From the NCBI GenBank assembly GCA_036128855.1, contig JAYYPW010000004.1:1-64000 (forward strand): a stretch of DNA of 64,000 bases, given 5' to 3'. How positions within the stretch are numbered: position 1 is the first letter of the stretch; the number at the start of each line of letters is the position of its first letter. The translations under genes and the position numbers were made by a program. This document shows positions 43,464 to 52,586 of the stretch, piece after piece. The stretch is from JAYYPW01 sp036128855. Its GTDB lineage: Bacteria > Pseudomonadota > Gammaproteobacteria > Comchoanobacterales > Comchoanobacteraceae. The notes under the pieces are model-generated. The model was given only the letters and a program-made list of their open reading frames with translations. It did no database searches and had not been told where the DNA came from.

Positions 43464-44549
43464 TTAGCTGGTGAACAGTTTTGTATTGCGACTACAAGCA
43501 TGGATTACACCAAATCCTACCATGGACATCACCATAGTTGTACCACCATAACTAATTAGAGGTAAAGGTATACCAACTACAGGTATTAAAGCACTTACCA
43601 TTGCTATGTTAATACAACTACACAAGCCAAAAGAAAAGGTGATCCCTGCAGTTGCTAGACGAGTAAAACTATCTTGGCTAGAACTACTCAGAATGAAACA
43701 GCGCGATATTATCCCAAGACACAAAGTAATAAGAAATAAACAACCTAAAAAACCAAACTCTTCTGCACACAGTGCAAAGATAAAATCAGTATTATGTTCA
43801 GGGAGAAACTGTAAGTGTGACTGAGTACCTTGAAACCAACCTTTCCCTAGCACGCCACCTGCACCAATTGCAATCTTGGCTTGTTCTATATGGTATCCTG
43901 CACCAGCAACATCAGCTTTAGGGCTTAAGAGCGTTAAAATGCGTTGCTGTTGATAAGGATGCAGTAGATGCCAGGTTATAGGAGAGGTGAAAACTAAGCC
44001 ATAGATAATACGACTAAGAATTTGTATGGGTAATCCTGCCATAAAAAGAGTGAAAAAACCAATAATAGCAGTGATTAAAGCGGTGCCAAGATCAGGTTGT
44101 TTAGCAATCAGATAGAAAGGTAAAAGTATTAAGCCAACACATTGTAGAAATATGGAGTTACGCAATGGTAGCTCATGTTGTTGAATATAACTGGCAAGTG
44201 TGAGCGGAAGTACGATTTTCATAATTTCAGACGGCTCAAAACGTACAAACTTTAGATCAAGCCACCTCTGCGCACCCTTACCGACGTGACCAAAGACCAG
44301 AACTGTAACCAGTAACATCACCGCAAAAAAGTAGAGAAAAAAAGCATATCGCTGAATTTGAAGATTTGAATAAGTATTAATAACTACAGCTATGATAATA
44401 GCAAGTGCTACGTGGAAGCTCTGTTTGACAATCATCATTACGTTCCCTTCAGCAGCACTCGCTAATAGTAACAAACCAAAAGTTGTATACCCTAACACCA
44501 TAAAGAGTAGAATAAAATCGATGGTTGTGTAGTTTCTAGTGATTTGCAT
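43464..44549 (-). CDS. rodA: Rod-shape SEDS peptidoglycan polymerase RodA
   Basis: RodA is the SEDS-family glycosyltransferase that polymerises glycan strands in the elongasome with PBP2. The 361-residue product has about ten membrane spans and the SEDS landmarks: KGAQRWLDLKFVRFEPSEIMKI, KQPDLGTALI, the catalytic-loop region QSHLQFLPEHNTDFIFA and the C-terminal GIPLPLISYGGT. Its ATG overlaps the end of mrdA by 14 bases, the usual mrdA-mrdB order. Rod-like growth is implied. Confidence 0.96.
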   Translation of the reverse strand: MQITRNYTTIDFILLFMVLGYTTFGLLLLASAAEGNVMMIVKQSFHVALAIIIAVVINTYSNLQIQRYAFFLYFFAVMLLVTVLVFGHVGKGAQRWLDLKFVRFEPSEIMKIVLPLTLASYIQQHELPLRNSIFLQCVGLILLPFYLIAKQPDLGTALITAIIGFFTLFMAGLPIQILSRIIYGLVFTSPITWHLLHPYQQQRILTLLSPKADVAGAGYHIEQAKIAIGAGGVLGKGWFQGTQSHLQFLPEHNTDFIFALCAEEFGFLGCLFLITLCLGIISRCFILSSSSQDSFTRLATAGITFSFGLCSCINIAMVSALIPVVGIPLPLISYGGTTMVMSMVGFGVIHACSRNTKLFTS

Positions 44550-46356
44550 AATTAGCCTTTTGAGTTTTTAATGATAGAAAATCATCCATAATACCCCGTG
44601 CAATGAGGATAGCATTATGATTATTTTCAAGTAATACTACAAGCACGACTTCTGGATTAGTAGTAGGTGTAAAAAGGGTAAATATGGAGTGATCTTGAAG
44701 ATTTTTTGCATATTTTTTATCTTTCCCTGAATGCCTTGCAACTTGAGCCGTACCTGTTTTAGCAGCAACGGGCCAGGCAAATACACCAAAGCGCTTACCT
44801 GTACCTTCTGATGTGACTTTAGACATGGCGTCAACGACATAGGACCAATATGTTTGGTCTACTTTCACAGGTGGTAATGGCTGAGAGTCAATAGTTTCAG
44901 GCTGGCCAGATGGGTGTTCGTACGCTTGTAAAATATGGGGCTGAAAGCCCTTGCCTTTATTTGATAAAACTGCCGTTGCCTGGGCAATCTGTAAGGGGGT
45001 GCTGAGAGTAGCACCTTGTCCAATACCAGTGATGATTGTATCACCCACAAGCCAAGATTGACCGGTATTCTCTTTCCATTCACGTGTGGGTAGTAAACCG
45101 GATTTCTCTCCTGGTATATCTATAGCAGTTTTCGTACCAAACCCCCAATGACTGAGCATGTCACTAATCCTATCTATACCAAGAAGTAAAGAGAGGTGAT
45201 AAAAAAATGTATCGTTAGAAATCAAAATAGCCCTGTAGGGACTGACTTGTCCATGACCTGTTTTAAGCCAATTATGATATACCCATTCAGTATCTCCATA
45301 TCGAAAAAAACCAGGATCAAATATTTTGTACTGTGGTGAGATAATGCGACTTTGTAGGGCATCGAGCACTAAAAAAGGCTTAATAGTAGATGCAGGTGGG
45401 AAAAGGCCTGCTATAGCTCTATTAAAAAGTGGCTTATCAGGGTCATTAAAGAGTGTTTGTATTGCTGCGTCAGGCTCAAGAAAAATGTTTGGATCATAAC
45501 TAGGGCTGGAATATAAGGCAAGTATTTCGCCGTTTTGGGGGTTGATCATAACAGCAGAACCACGAAGTTTTCCCATTCTTTGAGCAATCATTTTTTGTAG
45601 GCGCACATCAATGGTGAGAATAAGGTCATCACCATGTAGTGCTGGGAGTGTAATATCTTCAAAAATAACCTTGCCTTGTGCATTGCGATGAAGCTGCTGT
45701 AGACCTTTTTTTCCATGAAGCGCTTTTTGGTAGTATTGTTCTATTCCATTAATACCTTGATAAGTAGGTATGTACACTTGGCCAGGTTTAATCTTACGTT
45801 TGGAATGGGCCAGGTGAGGTTTAACATAACCAGATACCGGTGCACAAGCACGCCCACACGGGTAATAGCGTCTAAATTCTGGAACTATCTGTAGTTCAGG
45901 GTACTTGTAAAGCACAAGTGATAGAATGTCTCGCTCTTGTTCAGATAATTGCTCACAATAGCGAATAGTGGAATTTTTGTGTGATTTTTTCATTTTCTCT
46001 ATGAAAATACTACGAGATTTTTGTGTTCTCGGTAGCATGTCTACTAAGGTATCGAGTGTTTCATCGATGTTACTAGACTGCATTGGTTTTATATCTAGGT
46101 GAAAAACAGCATGATTTTCTGCAATTACTTGATGGTTTCTATCATATATTTTACCTCTGTGTGGAGCTAGGGTGGCAAGCGTAAGCTGGTTGTCTTGTCC
46201 TCGCCTATACATTTCTCCACCGTGTATACACTGTAGACTAAATAATCGAGCAAGTAAGATACACGCCAAAAATAAGAAGAATAACCATGCTAGAAAAAGT
46301 CTACGGTTGTGGTTATGGGATTGTATCTGGTAGCTCTGTTGTAGTAGTGTAGGCAT
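44536..46356 (-). CDS. mrdA: Penicillin-binding protein 2 (elongation transpeptidase)
   Basis: PBP2 crosslinks new peptidoglycan during cell elongation and activates RodA. The 606-residue product has one N-terminal membrane anchor (about 20-42), the class B dimerisation domain and the transpeptidase domain. Its three active-site motifs are Ser323-x-x-Lys326 (PASTIKPF), Ser380-Asn-Asp and Lys533-Thr-Gly. The ATG shares one base with the stop of rlmH (TAATG). It is the target of mecillinam in relatives. Confidence 0.97.
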   Translation of the reverse strand: MPTLLQQSYQIQSHNHNRRLFLAWLFFLFLACILLARLFSLQCIHGGEMYRRGQDNQLTLATLAPHRGKIYDRNHQVIAENHAVFHLDIKPMQSSNIDETLDTLVDMLPRTQKSRSIFIEKMKKSHKNSTIRYCEQLSEQERDILSLVLYKYPELQIVPEFRRYYPCGRACAPVSGYVKPHLAHSKRKIKPGQVYIPTYQGINGIEQYYQKALHGKKGLQQLHRNAQGKVIFEDITLPALHGDDLILTIDVRLQKMIAQRMGKLRGSAVMINPQNGEILALYSSPSYDPNIFLEPDAAIQTLFNDPDKPLFNRAIAGLFPPASTIKPFLVLDALQSRIISPQYKIFDPGFFRYGDTEWVYHNWLKTGHGQVSPYRAILISNDTFFYHLSLLLGIDRISDMLSHWGFGTKTAIDIPGEKSGLLPTREWKENTGQSWLVGDTIITGIGQGATLSTPLQIAQATAVLSNKGKGFQPHILQAYEHPSGQPETIDSQPLPPVKVDQTYWSYVVDAMSKVTSEGTGKRFGVFAWPVAAKTGTAQVARHSGKDKKYAKNLQDHSIFTLFTPTTNPEVVLVVLLENNHNAILIARGIMDDFLSLKTQKANYANH

Positions 46357-46823
46357 TAGCGATGATAAGGATGGTTTTTAGCAATACTCATTGCGCGATA
46401 TAGTTGCTCAACAAGCACAAGTCTAGCAAGACCATGGGGTAAGGTAAATGACGACAGCGACAGTATAAAACGAGCAGATTCTCTAGTTGTGCTATGATGC
46501 CCATCTGGTCCACCAATCAGAAAACACACTCTGCTTGACTCGTGTTGCCACTGAGATAATTTATGAGCAAACTCAAGACTGCTTAGTGAATGTCCTCGCT
46601 CATCAAGACATACAATAATATCATTGCAACGGATATTTTCTAAGAGTAGGGTCTTTTCTTTTTCCAGGTAATCTTGTTGCCCCAGATGCAACGAACGCTT
46701 AGGCGTTGGGTAGGTGAATATTTCTAAAGTATAGGGATAAGTAAAACGCTTCTTGTAAAAGTGGATGCCTTCTTTACACCAAGTATCAACGGTGTCCCCA
46801 ATTGCATGGATATGACATTGCAT
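46356..46823 (-). CDS. rlmH: 23S rRNA pseudouridine-1915 N3-methyltransferase RlmH
   Basis: RlmH is a SPOUT methyltransferase that methylates pseudouridine 1915 in helix 69 of 23S rRNA. The product has 155 residues, as in E. coli. It shows the SPOUT knot with CLDERGHSLSS, FLIGGPDGH and the C-terminal VLVEQLYRAMSIAKNHPYHR. It lies 3 bases after rsfS and is joined to mrdA by a one-base overlap, the conserved gammaproteobacterial order. Confidence 0.97.
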   Translation of the reverse strand: MQCHIHAIGDTVDTWCKEGIHFYKKRFTYPYTLEIFTYPTPKRSLHLGQQDYLEKEKTLLLENIRCNDIIVCLDERGHSLSSLEFAHKLSQWQHESSRVCFLIGGPDGHHSTTRESARFILSLSSFTLPHGLARLVLVEQLYRAMSIAKNHPYHR

Positions 46824-46826
46824 AAT

Positions 46827-47177
46827 CTAGTTATCGCCGAGATGCTTATCCCACAGCTTCTCTAGATTGTAGTAGGCTCTGACTTGTGGCAGCATAATGT
46901 GCACAATCGTATGATCTAAATCTATTAATATCCACTCGGAAAAATCCTCTCCTTCAATTTTTGGTTTAGCGTTCTCTTTTGGATAATTATCAATTACTTC
47001 TTTGGCAAGACTGCGCGCGTGCCTATGTGATTTGCTTGAACAAATAATGAGAAAGTCAGCCACGGAGGAAGTCTGATGGACATCAATATAGACGATATCT
47101 TGCCCTTGCTGGTCATCAAGGCTCTGCAATATGTTTTGTACATAGGGTGGTAAATTTTGTTGGTTTTGTGTAACCAT
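46827..47177 (-). CDS. rsfS: Ribosome silencing factor RsfS
   Basis: RsfS binds ribosomal protein uL14 and blocks subunit joining in stationary phase or starvation. The 116-residue product has the family pattern DIVYIDVHQTSSVADFLIICSSKSHRHARSLA and EWILIDLDHTIVHIMLPQVRAYYNLEKLW. It is the first gene of the run rsfS-rlmH-mrdA-rodA-mltB. A promoter should lie in 47178-47309, shared with divergent orn, but none was clear enough to list. Confidence 0.96.
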   Translation of the reverse strand: MVTQNQQNLPPYVQNILQSLDDQQGQDIVYIDVHQTSSVADFLIICSSKSHRHARSLAKEVIDNYPKENAKPKIEGEDFSEWILIDLDHTIVHIMLPQVRAYYNLEKLWDKHLGDN

Positions 47178-47309
47178 GTAGTTGAGTGATATATAGACCC
47201 ACTATGTATAATATTTTTTTTGGTTTTTCGCAAGTTTTATCGTATAATTTGTACAATTAACTCAATTAGATGGTCAGAATTTGACTACGCATACGACGCG
47301 GTGGTACCT

Positions 47310-47852
47310 ATGGGAAAAAAACTAGTGTGGATAGATCTAGAAATGACTGGTCTAGATGTGGATAGGCATGGAATTATTGAGATTGCAACAATTATAACAG
47401 ATGAATATCTGCAAAAAATTGCGGAGGGGCCTAATTTAATTATCCATCAACCTGAAGAAGCTTTAGTCGGTCTTGACGACTGGGTGATGAAAACTCACTC
47501 TGAATCTAAGCTTTTTGACGCGGTGCAACAATCTACCCTTAAATTACAAGAAGCCGAAGAAAAGACTTTGGCATTTATATCAAAGCATATCGAGGCAGGT
47601 AAGGCGCCATTATGTGGAAACAGTATAGGTACCGATAGAGCTTTTTTACGAAAATATATGCCGAAATTAGAGGCTTATCTACACTATCGGAATATTGACG
47701 TGAGCTCGATCAAAATTCTTTATCATGCGTGGAATAAAGGAGTTAAGCCATTTTACAAGGAAACCCGGCACCGCGCACTGGATGATATCCGGGATTCAAT
47801 CGACGAGTTAGCATTTTACAAGAAAAACTTTTTTAAATGCGATCAAGACTAA
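47310..47852 (+). CDS. orn: Oligoribonuclease
   Basis: Orn degrades di- to pentaribonucleotides, the last step of RNA decay, and clears pGpG in cells using cyclic di-GMP. The 180-residue product has the DEDDh active site: Asp9 and Glu11 in WIDLEMTG, Asp109 in GTDRAFL, His154 and Asp159 in HRALDDI. The start is set at the ATG at 47310, giving the standard N-terminus and length (181 in E. coli); the frame is open further upstream but that part has no family match. It is divergent from rsfS and convergent with tsaE, 7 bases away. Confidence 0.96.
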   Translation: MGKKLVWIDLEMTGLDVDRHGIIEIATIITDEYLQKIAEGPNLIIHQPEEALVGLDDWVMKTHSESKLFDAVQQSTLKLQEAEEKTLAFISKHIEAGKAPLCGNSIGTDRAFLRKYMPKLEAYLHYRNIDVSSIKILYHAWNKGVKPFYKETRHRALDDIRDSIDELAFYKKNFFKCDQD

Positions 47853-47859
47853 TATTAGG

Positions 47860-48351
47860 TTATATGTCTTCGATGCGGATCTGGGGATTATGGCTTTGAA
47901 TAGAGAGTTTACGAGCCTCGGGTTTATCAGCAACAAGGAGAAAATGGATGCTAAGGTCAGGCTCGCAGAGCTGTTCCATGCCATGTTGTGGCCACTCAAC
48001 AAGTAAAGTGGCTGTACCATCTAGGTAGTAGTCAACGTCCATATTGATAAGCTGTTTTACACTTTTAGTGCGATAGCAGTCAAAATGGTGGTAATAACGA
48101 CCATCTATATCATAGCTTTGTACAAGGCCGAAGCTTGGGCTTGGTACCTTATCTATGTAGCCACAGTTACGTAGCCATGTCCTAGTAAATGTAGTCTTGC
48201 CACTACCAAGTTCACCATATAGAAATATGGTAATAGGTTTACAAGGGCACTTTCTCTGTAAAGATAATACGAATTGATGCAGGCTACCTAGTCCATCTAT
48301 GTATATATCTTTCTTAGTTAATGCCTGAGGGCTGGTGAAAGAATTTGCCAT
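47860..48351 (-). CDS. tsaE: tRNA threonylcarbamoyladenosine biosynthesis ATPase TsaE
   Basis: TsaE is the ATPase that works with TsaB and TsaD to make t6A at position 37 of ANN-reading tRNAs. The 163-residue product has the P loop LYGELGSGKTTFTRTWLR, the conserved SPSFGLVQSY and HFDCYR, and the terminal LLVEWPQ motif. The ATG at 48351 is chosen over a TTG two codons upstream; neither has a good ribosome binding site. It follows rne by 16 bases on the same strand. Confidence 0.95.
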   Translation of the reverse strand: MANSFTSPQALTKKDIYIDGLGSLHQFVLSLQRKCPCKPITIFLYGELGSGKTTFTRTWLRNCGYIDKVPSPSFGLVQSYDIDGRYYHHFDCYRTKSVKQLINMDVDYYLDGTATLLVEWPQHGMEQLCEPDLSIHFLLVADKPEARKLSIQSHNPQIRIEDI

Positions 48352-48367
48352 GCTCAATGGGTTTTAA

Positions 48368-50344
48368 TTAGTCATCTTGAAAATGGCTTATCGCATTCGC
48401 TGATGTGTTTTGTTGATGTGACTGATTACGTCTGCGATTATTATTTGATCTACGTCTTTGCGAATGATGGTTGCCGCCTTGTCTGTTGCCTGAGCGCTCT
48501 CTCGGTGCATCATTGGACTGCTTGTTCGGGTTATCATATCCATCTCTAGCACCGCGATTATGTCGGCGACGATTGTTTTTTCTCGGATTATGGCGCTTAT
48601 TACTAGCTACATCAGAAGTAGGCTTACTTGAAGTGCCAAATAGGGAGTTCCATATCGTTTGTAGTATGTTTTCACTTTTAGTATCATGGGGTTGGCCATG
48701 GCTGTGACTCGGAGATATGCCTTGTGCTCCAGAAGCTTTAGCAAGTGGCGCTTTAGGTGAGGAATGAACCGGTAACCATGGTTTGTCAGATTGATTTTGG
48801 ATGATTTGCTCGTAGCTCTTAGGTTGGTTAAATTCTTCACTATTATCTATTCTAAAGCGCTTCATAGTATAACGATGTGTGGTGATATTTGCGTTTGGAA
48901 TAATTTTAATATCAACATTGTGTTTGCTTGTAATGCCTTCGATAAAGGGGCGTAGTTCGTTGAGTAAGTATGTTGCAACTTCACAAGATACCTGAATTTG
49001 TATAACATCTGTATCGTGTACCGCAGTATTTTCTATAATATGTAATATATAGTTGGCATAGGAATCAACACTTCGGCGCTTACCCATGAGGATGCTATCG
49101 TCTTCTTCAATCGTTGTCAGGCAAGATTCAAAATACGGAACCCCAAGCCTTTGTCTAAGCATGAGCATGCACCCGGAAAGTTGTGAGATGGATTCAAATT
49201 TTACTTTTGCTCTGTCGTGGGCAATTGCATGAGACATGGCTTGTTCAACTTGGCGTTGATGCTCTTTCTCATTCATATCAATAAAATCGATGACAATTAT
49301 GCCGCCAACATCTCTGAGTTTAAGGATTTGTGCTGTCGCTTGGGCGGCTTCAAGATTGGTTGAAAGCGCAGTTTCATCTATGCTTTTTCCAGTAGTTGAC
49401 TTGCCTGAGTTCACATCTATCATGTAGCCTGCTTCGGTACCGTGGACAACAATATAGCCGCCAGAGGGGAGTTTAATACTAGTTGAGAAAATGCTTTCTA
49501 CTTGAGCTTCTATACCGAAATGCTCGTAAATTGGTTTTTCATGAGTATATAGCTCTAGTCTATCGCCTTCTAGCATTTCTGGGCGGGTAGTGCTCAGATA
49601 GGCGGAGATATTGTCAAATATAGCTTGATTGTCAGTGATGATTTTTTGGGTTGAGGGAGATATATTGTCCCGTATGTTGCGAGATATAATATTATCTTCT
49701 TCATGAAGTAGTGCTGGTGTAGGGGAGGTTGATGCAGTTTGCACGATAAGTTCATATTGACGCATAAGTGCAGTAAAGTCCCAGGTTAACTCCGTAATCG
49801 AGCGATTAATACCAGCTGTGCGAATAATTAAGCCTATATCTTCAGGGGGGGCGAGCTCTGCAAGAAGATCTTTGACCTGGTCGCGTTGTGTATTATCTGC
49901 TTTGCGAGAAATGCCTTGCTTATTATTTTCTGGAAGTAGGACAAGGTAAGTCCCTGCAAGTGACAGGTATGTAGTAAGTGCAGCACCTTTGCTATCGTGG
50001 CTGAGCTGATCTTTTTTTACTTGAACAATAAGTTTTTGTCCAACGCGCAAACATTTTGATAGATCAGGTTTGCCATTTTCATCAAGCACATGATTCTGAT
50101 AAAACTTCGGTGCAACATTGTCAAAAGGAAGAAAGCCGTCCTTTTTATCTTTATCATAACGAACAAATACTGCATTTAACTCAGGCCGTAAGCTTTTTAT
50201 TTCGCCATTGTATATGCTGTTTTTTTCCATTTTAGAATGGATAGATTCTTCGTCGTAGTGGACTAATTTGCGCTTTTTATCGAGTGCTGCAACTCGAGTT
50301 CGGTTCGCTTGATTTGTTATAATGATTTGGTCTGTAGTTCCCAT
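48368..50344 (-). CDS. rne: Ribonuclease E/G family endoribonuclease with altered zinc link
   Basis: RNase E starts mRNA decay and matures rRNA and tRNA. The 658-residue product has the S1 domain (about 45-125), the 5' sensor and the DNase I-like catalytic domain with Asp310 in MIDVNSG and Asp353 in IVIDFIDM (equivalent to Asp303 and Asp346 of E. coli). The zinc-link CPxC that joins two subunits is reduced to CLTT (408-411), so only one cysteine remains. The C-terminal ~110 residues are disordered and rich in Arg, Asn, Gln and His, a short substitute for the long RNA-binding tail of E. coli RNase E. Position opposite rluC, as in E. coli, supports rne rather than rng. Confidence 0.93.
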   Translation of the reverse strand: MGTTDQIIITNQANRTRVAALDKKRKLVHYDEESIHSKMEKNSIYNGEIKSLRPELNAVFVRYDKDKKDGFLPFDNVAPKFYQNHVLDENGKPDLSKCLRVGQKLIVQVKKDQLSHDSKGAALTTYLSLAGTYLVLLPENNKQGISRKADNTQRDQVKDLLAELAPPEDIGLIIRTAGINRSITELTWDFTALMRQYELIVQTASTSPTPALLHEEDNIISRNIRDNISPSTQKIITDNQAIFDNISAYLSTTRPEMLEGDRLELYTHEKPIYEHFGIEAQVESIFSTSIKLPSGGYIVVHGTEAGYMIDVNSGKSTTGKSIDETALSTNLEAAQATAQILKLRDVGGIIVIDFIDMNEKEHQRQVEQAMSHAIAHDRAKVKFESISQLSGCMLMLRQRLGVPYFESCLTTIEEDDSILMGKRRSVDSYANYILHIIENTAVHDTDVIQIQVSCEVATYLLNELRPFIEGITSKHNVDIKIIPNANITTHRYTMKRFRIDNSEEFNQPKSYEQIIQNQSDKPWLPVHSSPKAPLAKASGAQGISPSHSHGQPHDTKSENILQTIWNSLFGTSSKPTSDVASNKRHNPRKNNRRRHNRGARDGYDNPNKQSNDAPRERSGNRQGGNHHSQRRRSNNNRRRNQSHQQNTSANAISHFQDD

Positions 50345-50543
50345 GATATGGCCTCTTAGTGTACCCCAGATTTATATGCGCAAGACGATCTGTTGCTTTG
50401 CATAGGGGGGTGTTGTTTACAAAAGGGATGTCTCGTATTAAAGGTGCTGATTGATCAAATGTATCTACCAAAGGTGTAGTTACGTTGCATAGATCAGCAA
50501 GTGCTGTAATGGTCATAATAAAAATAAATAACAAGATAGACAT
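50277..50543 (-). CDS. Possible small secreted protein overlapping the rne start
   Basis: An 88-codon frame starts with ATG at 50543 and begins with a convincing signal peptide (MSILLFIFIMTITALA). A Cys-containing mature part follows (LCNVTTP, PLCKATD). The last ~22 codons overlap the beginning of rne in another frame and look less protein-like (GYTKRPYHGNYRPNHYN), so the end may be an overrun. AAGG lies directly before the ATG, too close for a normal site. No family is recognised. If unreal, 50345-50670 is simply the divergent rne/rluC promoter region. Confidence 0.35.
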   Translation of the reverse strand: MSILLFIFIMTITALADLCNVTTPLVDTFDQSAPLIRDIPFVNNTPLCKATDRLAHINLGYTKRPYHGNYRPNHYNKSSEPNSSCSTR

Positions 50544-50682
50544 CCTTGCTTGATAGTCGTTGTGATTATAGGGTTTCAGTGATACTCTATACCAGCTTGT
50601 ATATTGTAGCAAAAAAGATATCGCCTCTCAAGGGAAATCACGAGAAAATTTTCTCTAGATAGGTTTAAGGTTGGGTGAAATA

Positions 50683-51588
50683 ATGGTAGCAGGTAAAGTT
50701 CACTACGTCGTGGTTTCTAGTGATGACGTTGGGCAAAGATTAGATAATTTCCTAATAAAGACTTATAAGGGAATACCAAGTAGTAGACTCTATAAAGCCA
50801 TAAGGTCGGGAGAGGTTCGAGTAAATGGCGGAAGAGTAAAGCTGTTCTACAGGTTGAAGTTGGAAGATAGATTGCGTATACCGCCTTTACATGGGCCTTC
50901 TCCAGCACAAGGAGTCAAGCATGCTCAGGCAACTTGGCTAGATGACGCAGTGCTCTTTGAAGATGAGTGGGTTCTAGTCGTAAACAAACCTGCAGAAATG
51001 GCCGTGCATGGAGGAACTGCAACAGCAATTGGTGTTGTAGATTATTTAAAAAGATATCTTAATGGTCCCTGTTATCTTGTGCATAGATTAGATAAGGGGG
51101 TGTCAGGTTGTCTGGTAGTAGCAAAAAGTCGGTTAACCAAAGTGGCGATACTGGATAAGTGGAATGACGATAGGTCGTGTAAGCGCTACGAGGCGTTAAC
51201 ATTCGGATTGCATGTTGGAGATAGCTGGGAAATTACGGATGATTTGGTCGATTCTGAGGGTAAAGTCCAGCATGCTAAAACACTTGCACAGGTCAAGCAT
51301 CGATTAAATAAAGCACAAATTTTATGGTTGGATATCGAGATAGAGACTGGTAGGAAGCATCAAATTAGAAAGCATCTAGCTGGTATTGGTATGCCGATTA
51401 TCGGTGATAAGGTATATGGAAACTATACCGCAAACAAAACTTTTTCTTCTAACTATGGTGTGGGTATGCTTCTACATGCTAAGCAAATTACATTTTGGCA
51501 CCCAGAGAAGCAGTGGGTGACGGTTCAAGCTGGGTGGCCAGAAAAAAAACAAAATATACTAACACGTCTCATTGAGTTGGATGCTTAA
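50683..51588 (+). CDS. rluC: 23S rRNA pseudouridine synthase RluC
   Basis: RluC makes pseudouridine at 955, 2504 and 2580 of 23S rRNA. The 301-residue product has an N-terminal S4 RNA-binding domain (GQRLDNFLIK...VRVNGGRVK) and the RluA-type catalytic domain with the nucleophile Asp137 in HRLDKGVSG, then ETGRKHQIRKHL and GDKVYGN. The ATG at 50683 is preferred; a TTG four codons upstream is an alternative. The gene is divergent from rne, as in E. coli. The stop overlaps the stop of the convergent SDR gene. Confidence 0.95.
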   Translation: MVAGKVHYVVVSSDDVGQRLDNFLIKTYKGIPSSRLYKAIRSGEVRVNGGRVKLFYRLKLEDRLRIPPLHGPSPAQGVKHAQATWLDDAVLFEDEWVLVVNKPAEMAVHGGTATAIGVVDYLKRYLNGPCYLVHRLDKGVSGCLVVAKSRLTKVAILDKWNDDRSCKRYEALTFGLHVGDSWEITDDLVDSEGKVQHAKTLAQVKHRLNKAQILWLDIEIETGRKHQIRKHLAGIGMPIIGDKVYGNYTANKTFSSNYGVGMLLHAKQITFWHPEKQWVTVQAGWPEKKQNILTRLIELDA

Positions 51589-52586
51589 ACTTTTGCCTTG
51601 GTTTTAGTGTGGTTTTCAGAAATTTCCCATAGTGATTGGGCTAGATCAGTACACTGGGCGAGTCCACTCAGCTTTGCGCGAGCAGGCATGCCGCTGAGTT
51701 CGAACAATCTATCAGGTCCAAAGTAAAAGTCATCAGGATTAAGGTCACATGCTGCGGCATAAATTGCTGGTAAAGCCCCCGCTATTTGATAAGGCTGGCA
51801 AAAGCCACTTAGATTTGCAAAGCGTAGTGCCATACGGTTTAGTGCGCAATTTGTCAAATCGCCGATAAAGTCGAAGCAGGAAGTAGAATGAGCAAGGTGG
51901 TTAATTTGTGTTAATGTTAAGCCAGGGTGTGCGGCTAAACTGTGCTGAGGGTAGTTTCCTGCGCGTAATAGAGTGCGTAAGTGGCGGGCAAATAGAAGGT
52001 TTGCAAGTTTGCTATGAGCATAAGCGTAGGGCTGTCTATTAAAAGGCTTAATATATTGCTGGAAGTCTGGTCTACGAAAGCAGGTATGATGTGTTAGTGA
52101 TGATTGCGTTACTATTCTTGCTTTAGGTGTAGCAAGGATGAGTGGGAGTAGTCGAATAGTAAAAGAAAATGGACCAAAATGATTGGTAGAGAAAGTTGAA
52201 TGAATACCGTGCTGGTCAAAGCTGTCTGCATCTGTGGAGATGCCGGCGTTATTGATCAGGATGTCGAGGCTGTCGTATCGATCATAGATTGTTTGAACAG
52301 CTTCTTTAATACTTGTCTCAGATGCAAGGTCAAGGCTAAGGCTGTCACAGAGGGCATTTGGATGATCTTCGCGTATACGAGATATAGCTTGATCGGCTTT
52401 TAAAGTTGAGCGGCATGCAAGAATGACCTGGGCGCCAAACTGAGCAAATACATGGGCGGTCCAATACCCAATTCCAGTATTAGCTCCAGTTATAAGAACA
52501 GTCTTTCCTGTTTGGCTCGGGATGGTGTCACGAAGCCATTGTAGGATATTGACTGTTGATAGTGTAGGTAAGTGCATAGTAGACAT
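51585..52586 (-). CDS. Short-chain dehydrogenase/reductase
   Basis: This 333-residue SDR has the nucleotide-binding motif TGANTGIG (33-40), LDLAS, the NNAG motif (112-115), the catalytic Ser (162 or 163) and Tyr189-x3-Lys193 (YAHSK). The sequence style (AHPGLTLTQI after the active site, and long C-terminus) is like retinol-dehydrogenase/WW-oxidoreductase-type SDRs; the substrate is unknown. A 25-residue N-terminal extension precedes the fold. Arg60 after strand 2 (ACRS) suggests NADP(H). It is not part of the usual rluC-maf neighbourhood and lies in what looks like an inserted block. Confidence 0.85.
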   Translation of the reverse strand: MSTMHLPTLSTVNILQWLRDTIPSQTGKTVLITGANTGIGYWTAHVFAQFGAQVILACRSTLKADQAISRIREDHPNALCDSLSLDLASETSIKEAVQTIYDRYDSLDILINNAGISTDADSFDQHGIHSTFSTNHFGPFSFTIRLLPLILATPKARIVTQSSLTHHTCFRRPDFQQYIKPFNRQPYAYAHSKLANLLFARHLRTLLRAGNYPQHSLAAHPGLTLTQINHLAHSTSCFDFIGDLTNCALNRMALRFANLSGFCQPYQIAGALPAIYAAACDLNPDDFYFGPDRLFELSGMPARAKLSGLAQCTDLAQSLWEISENHTKTKAKV

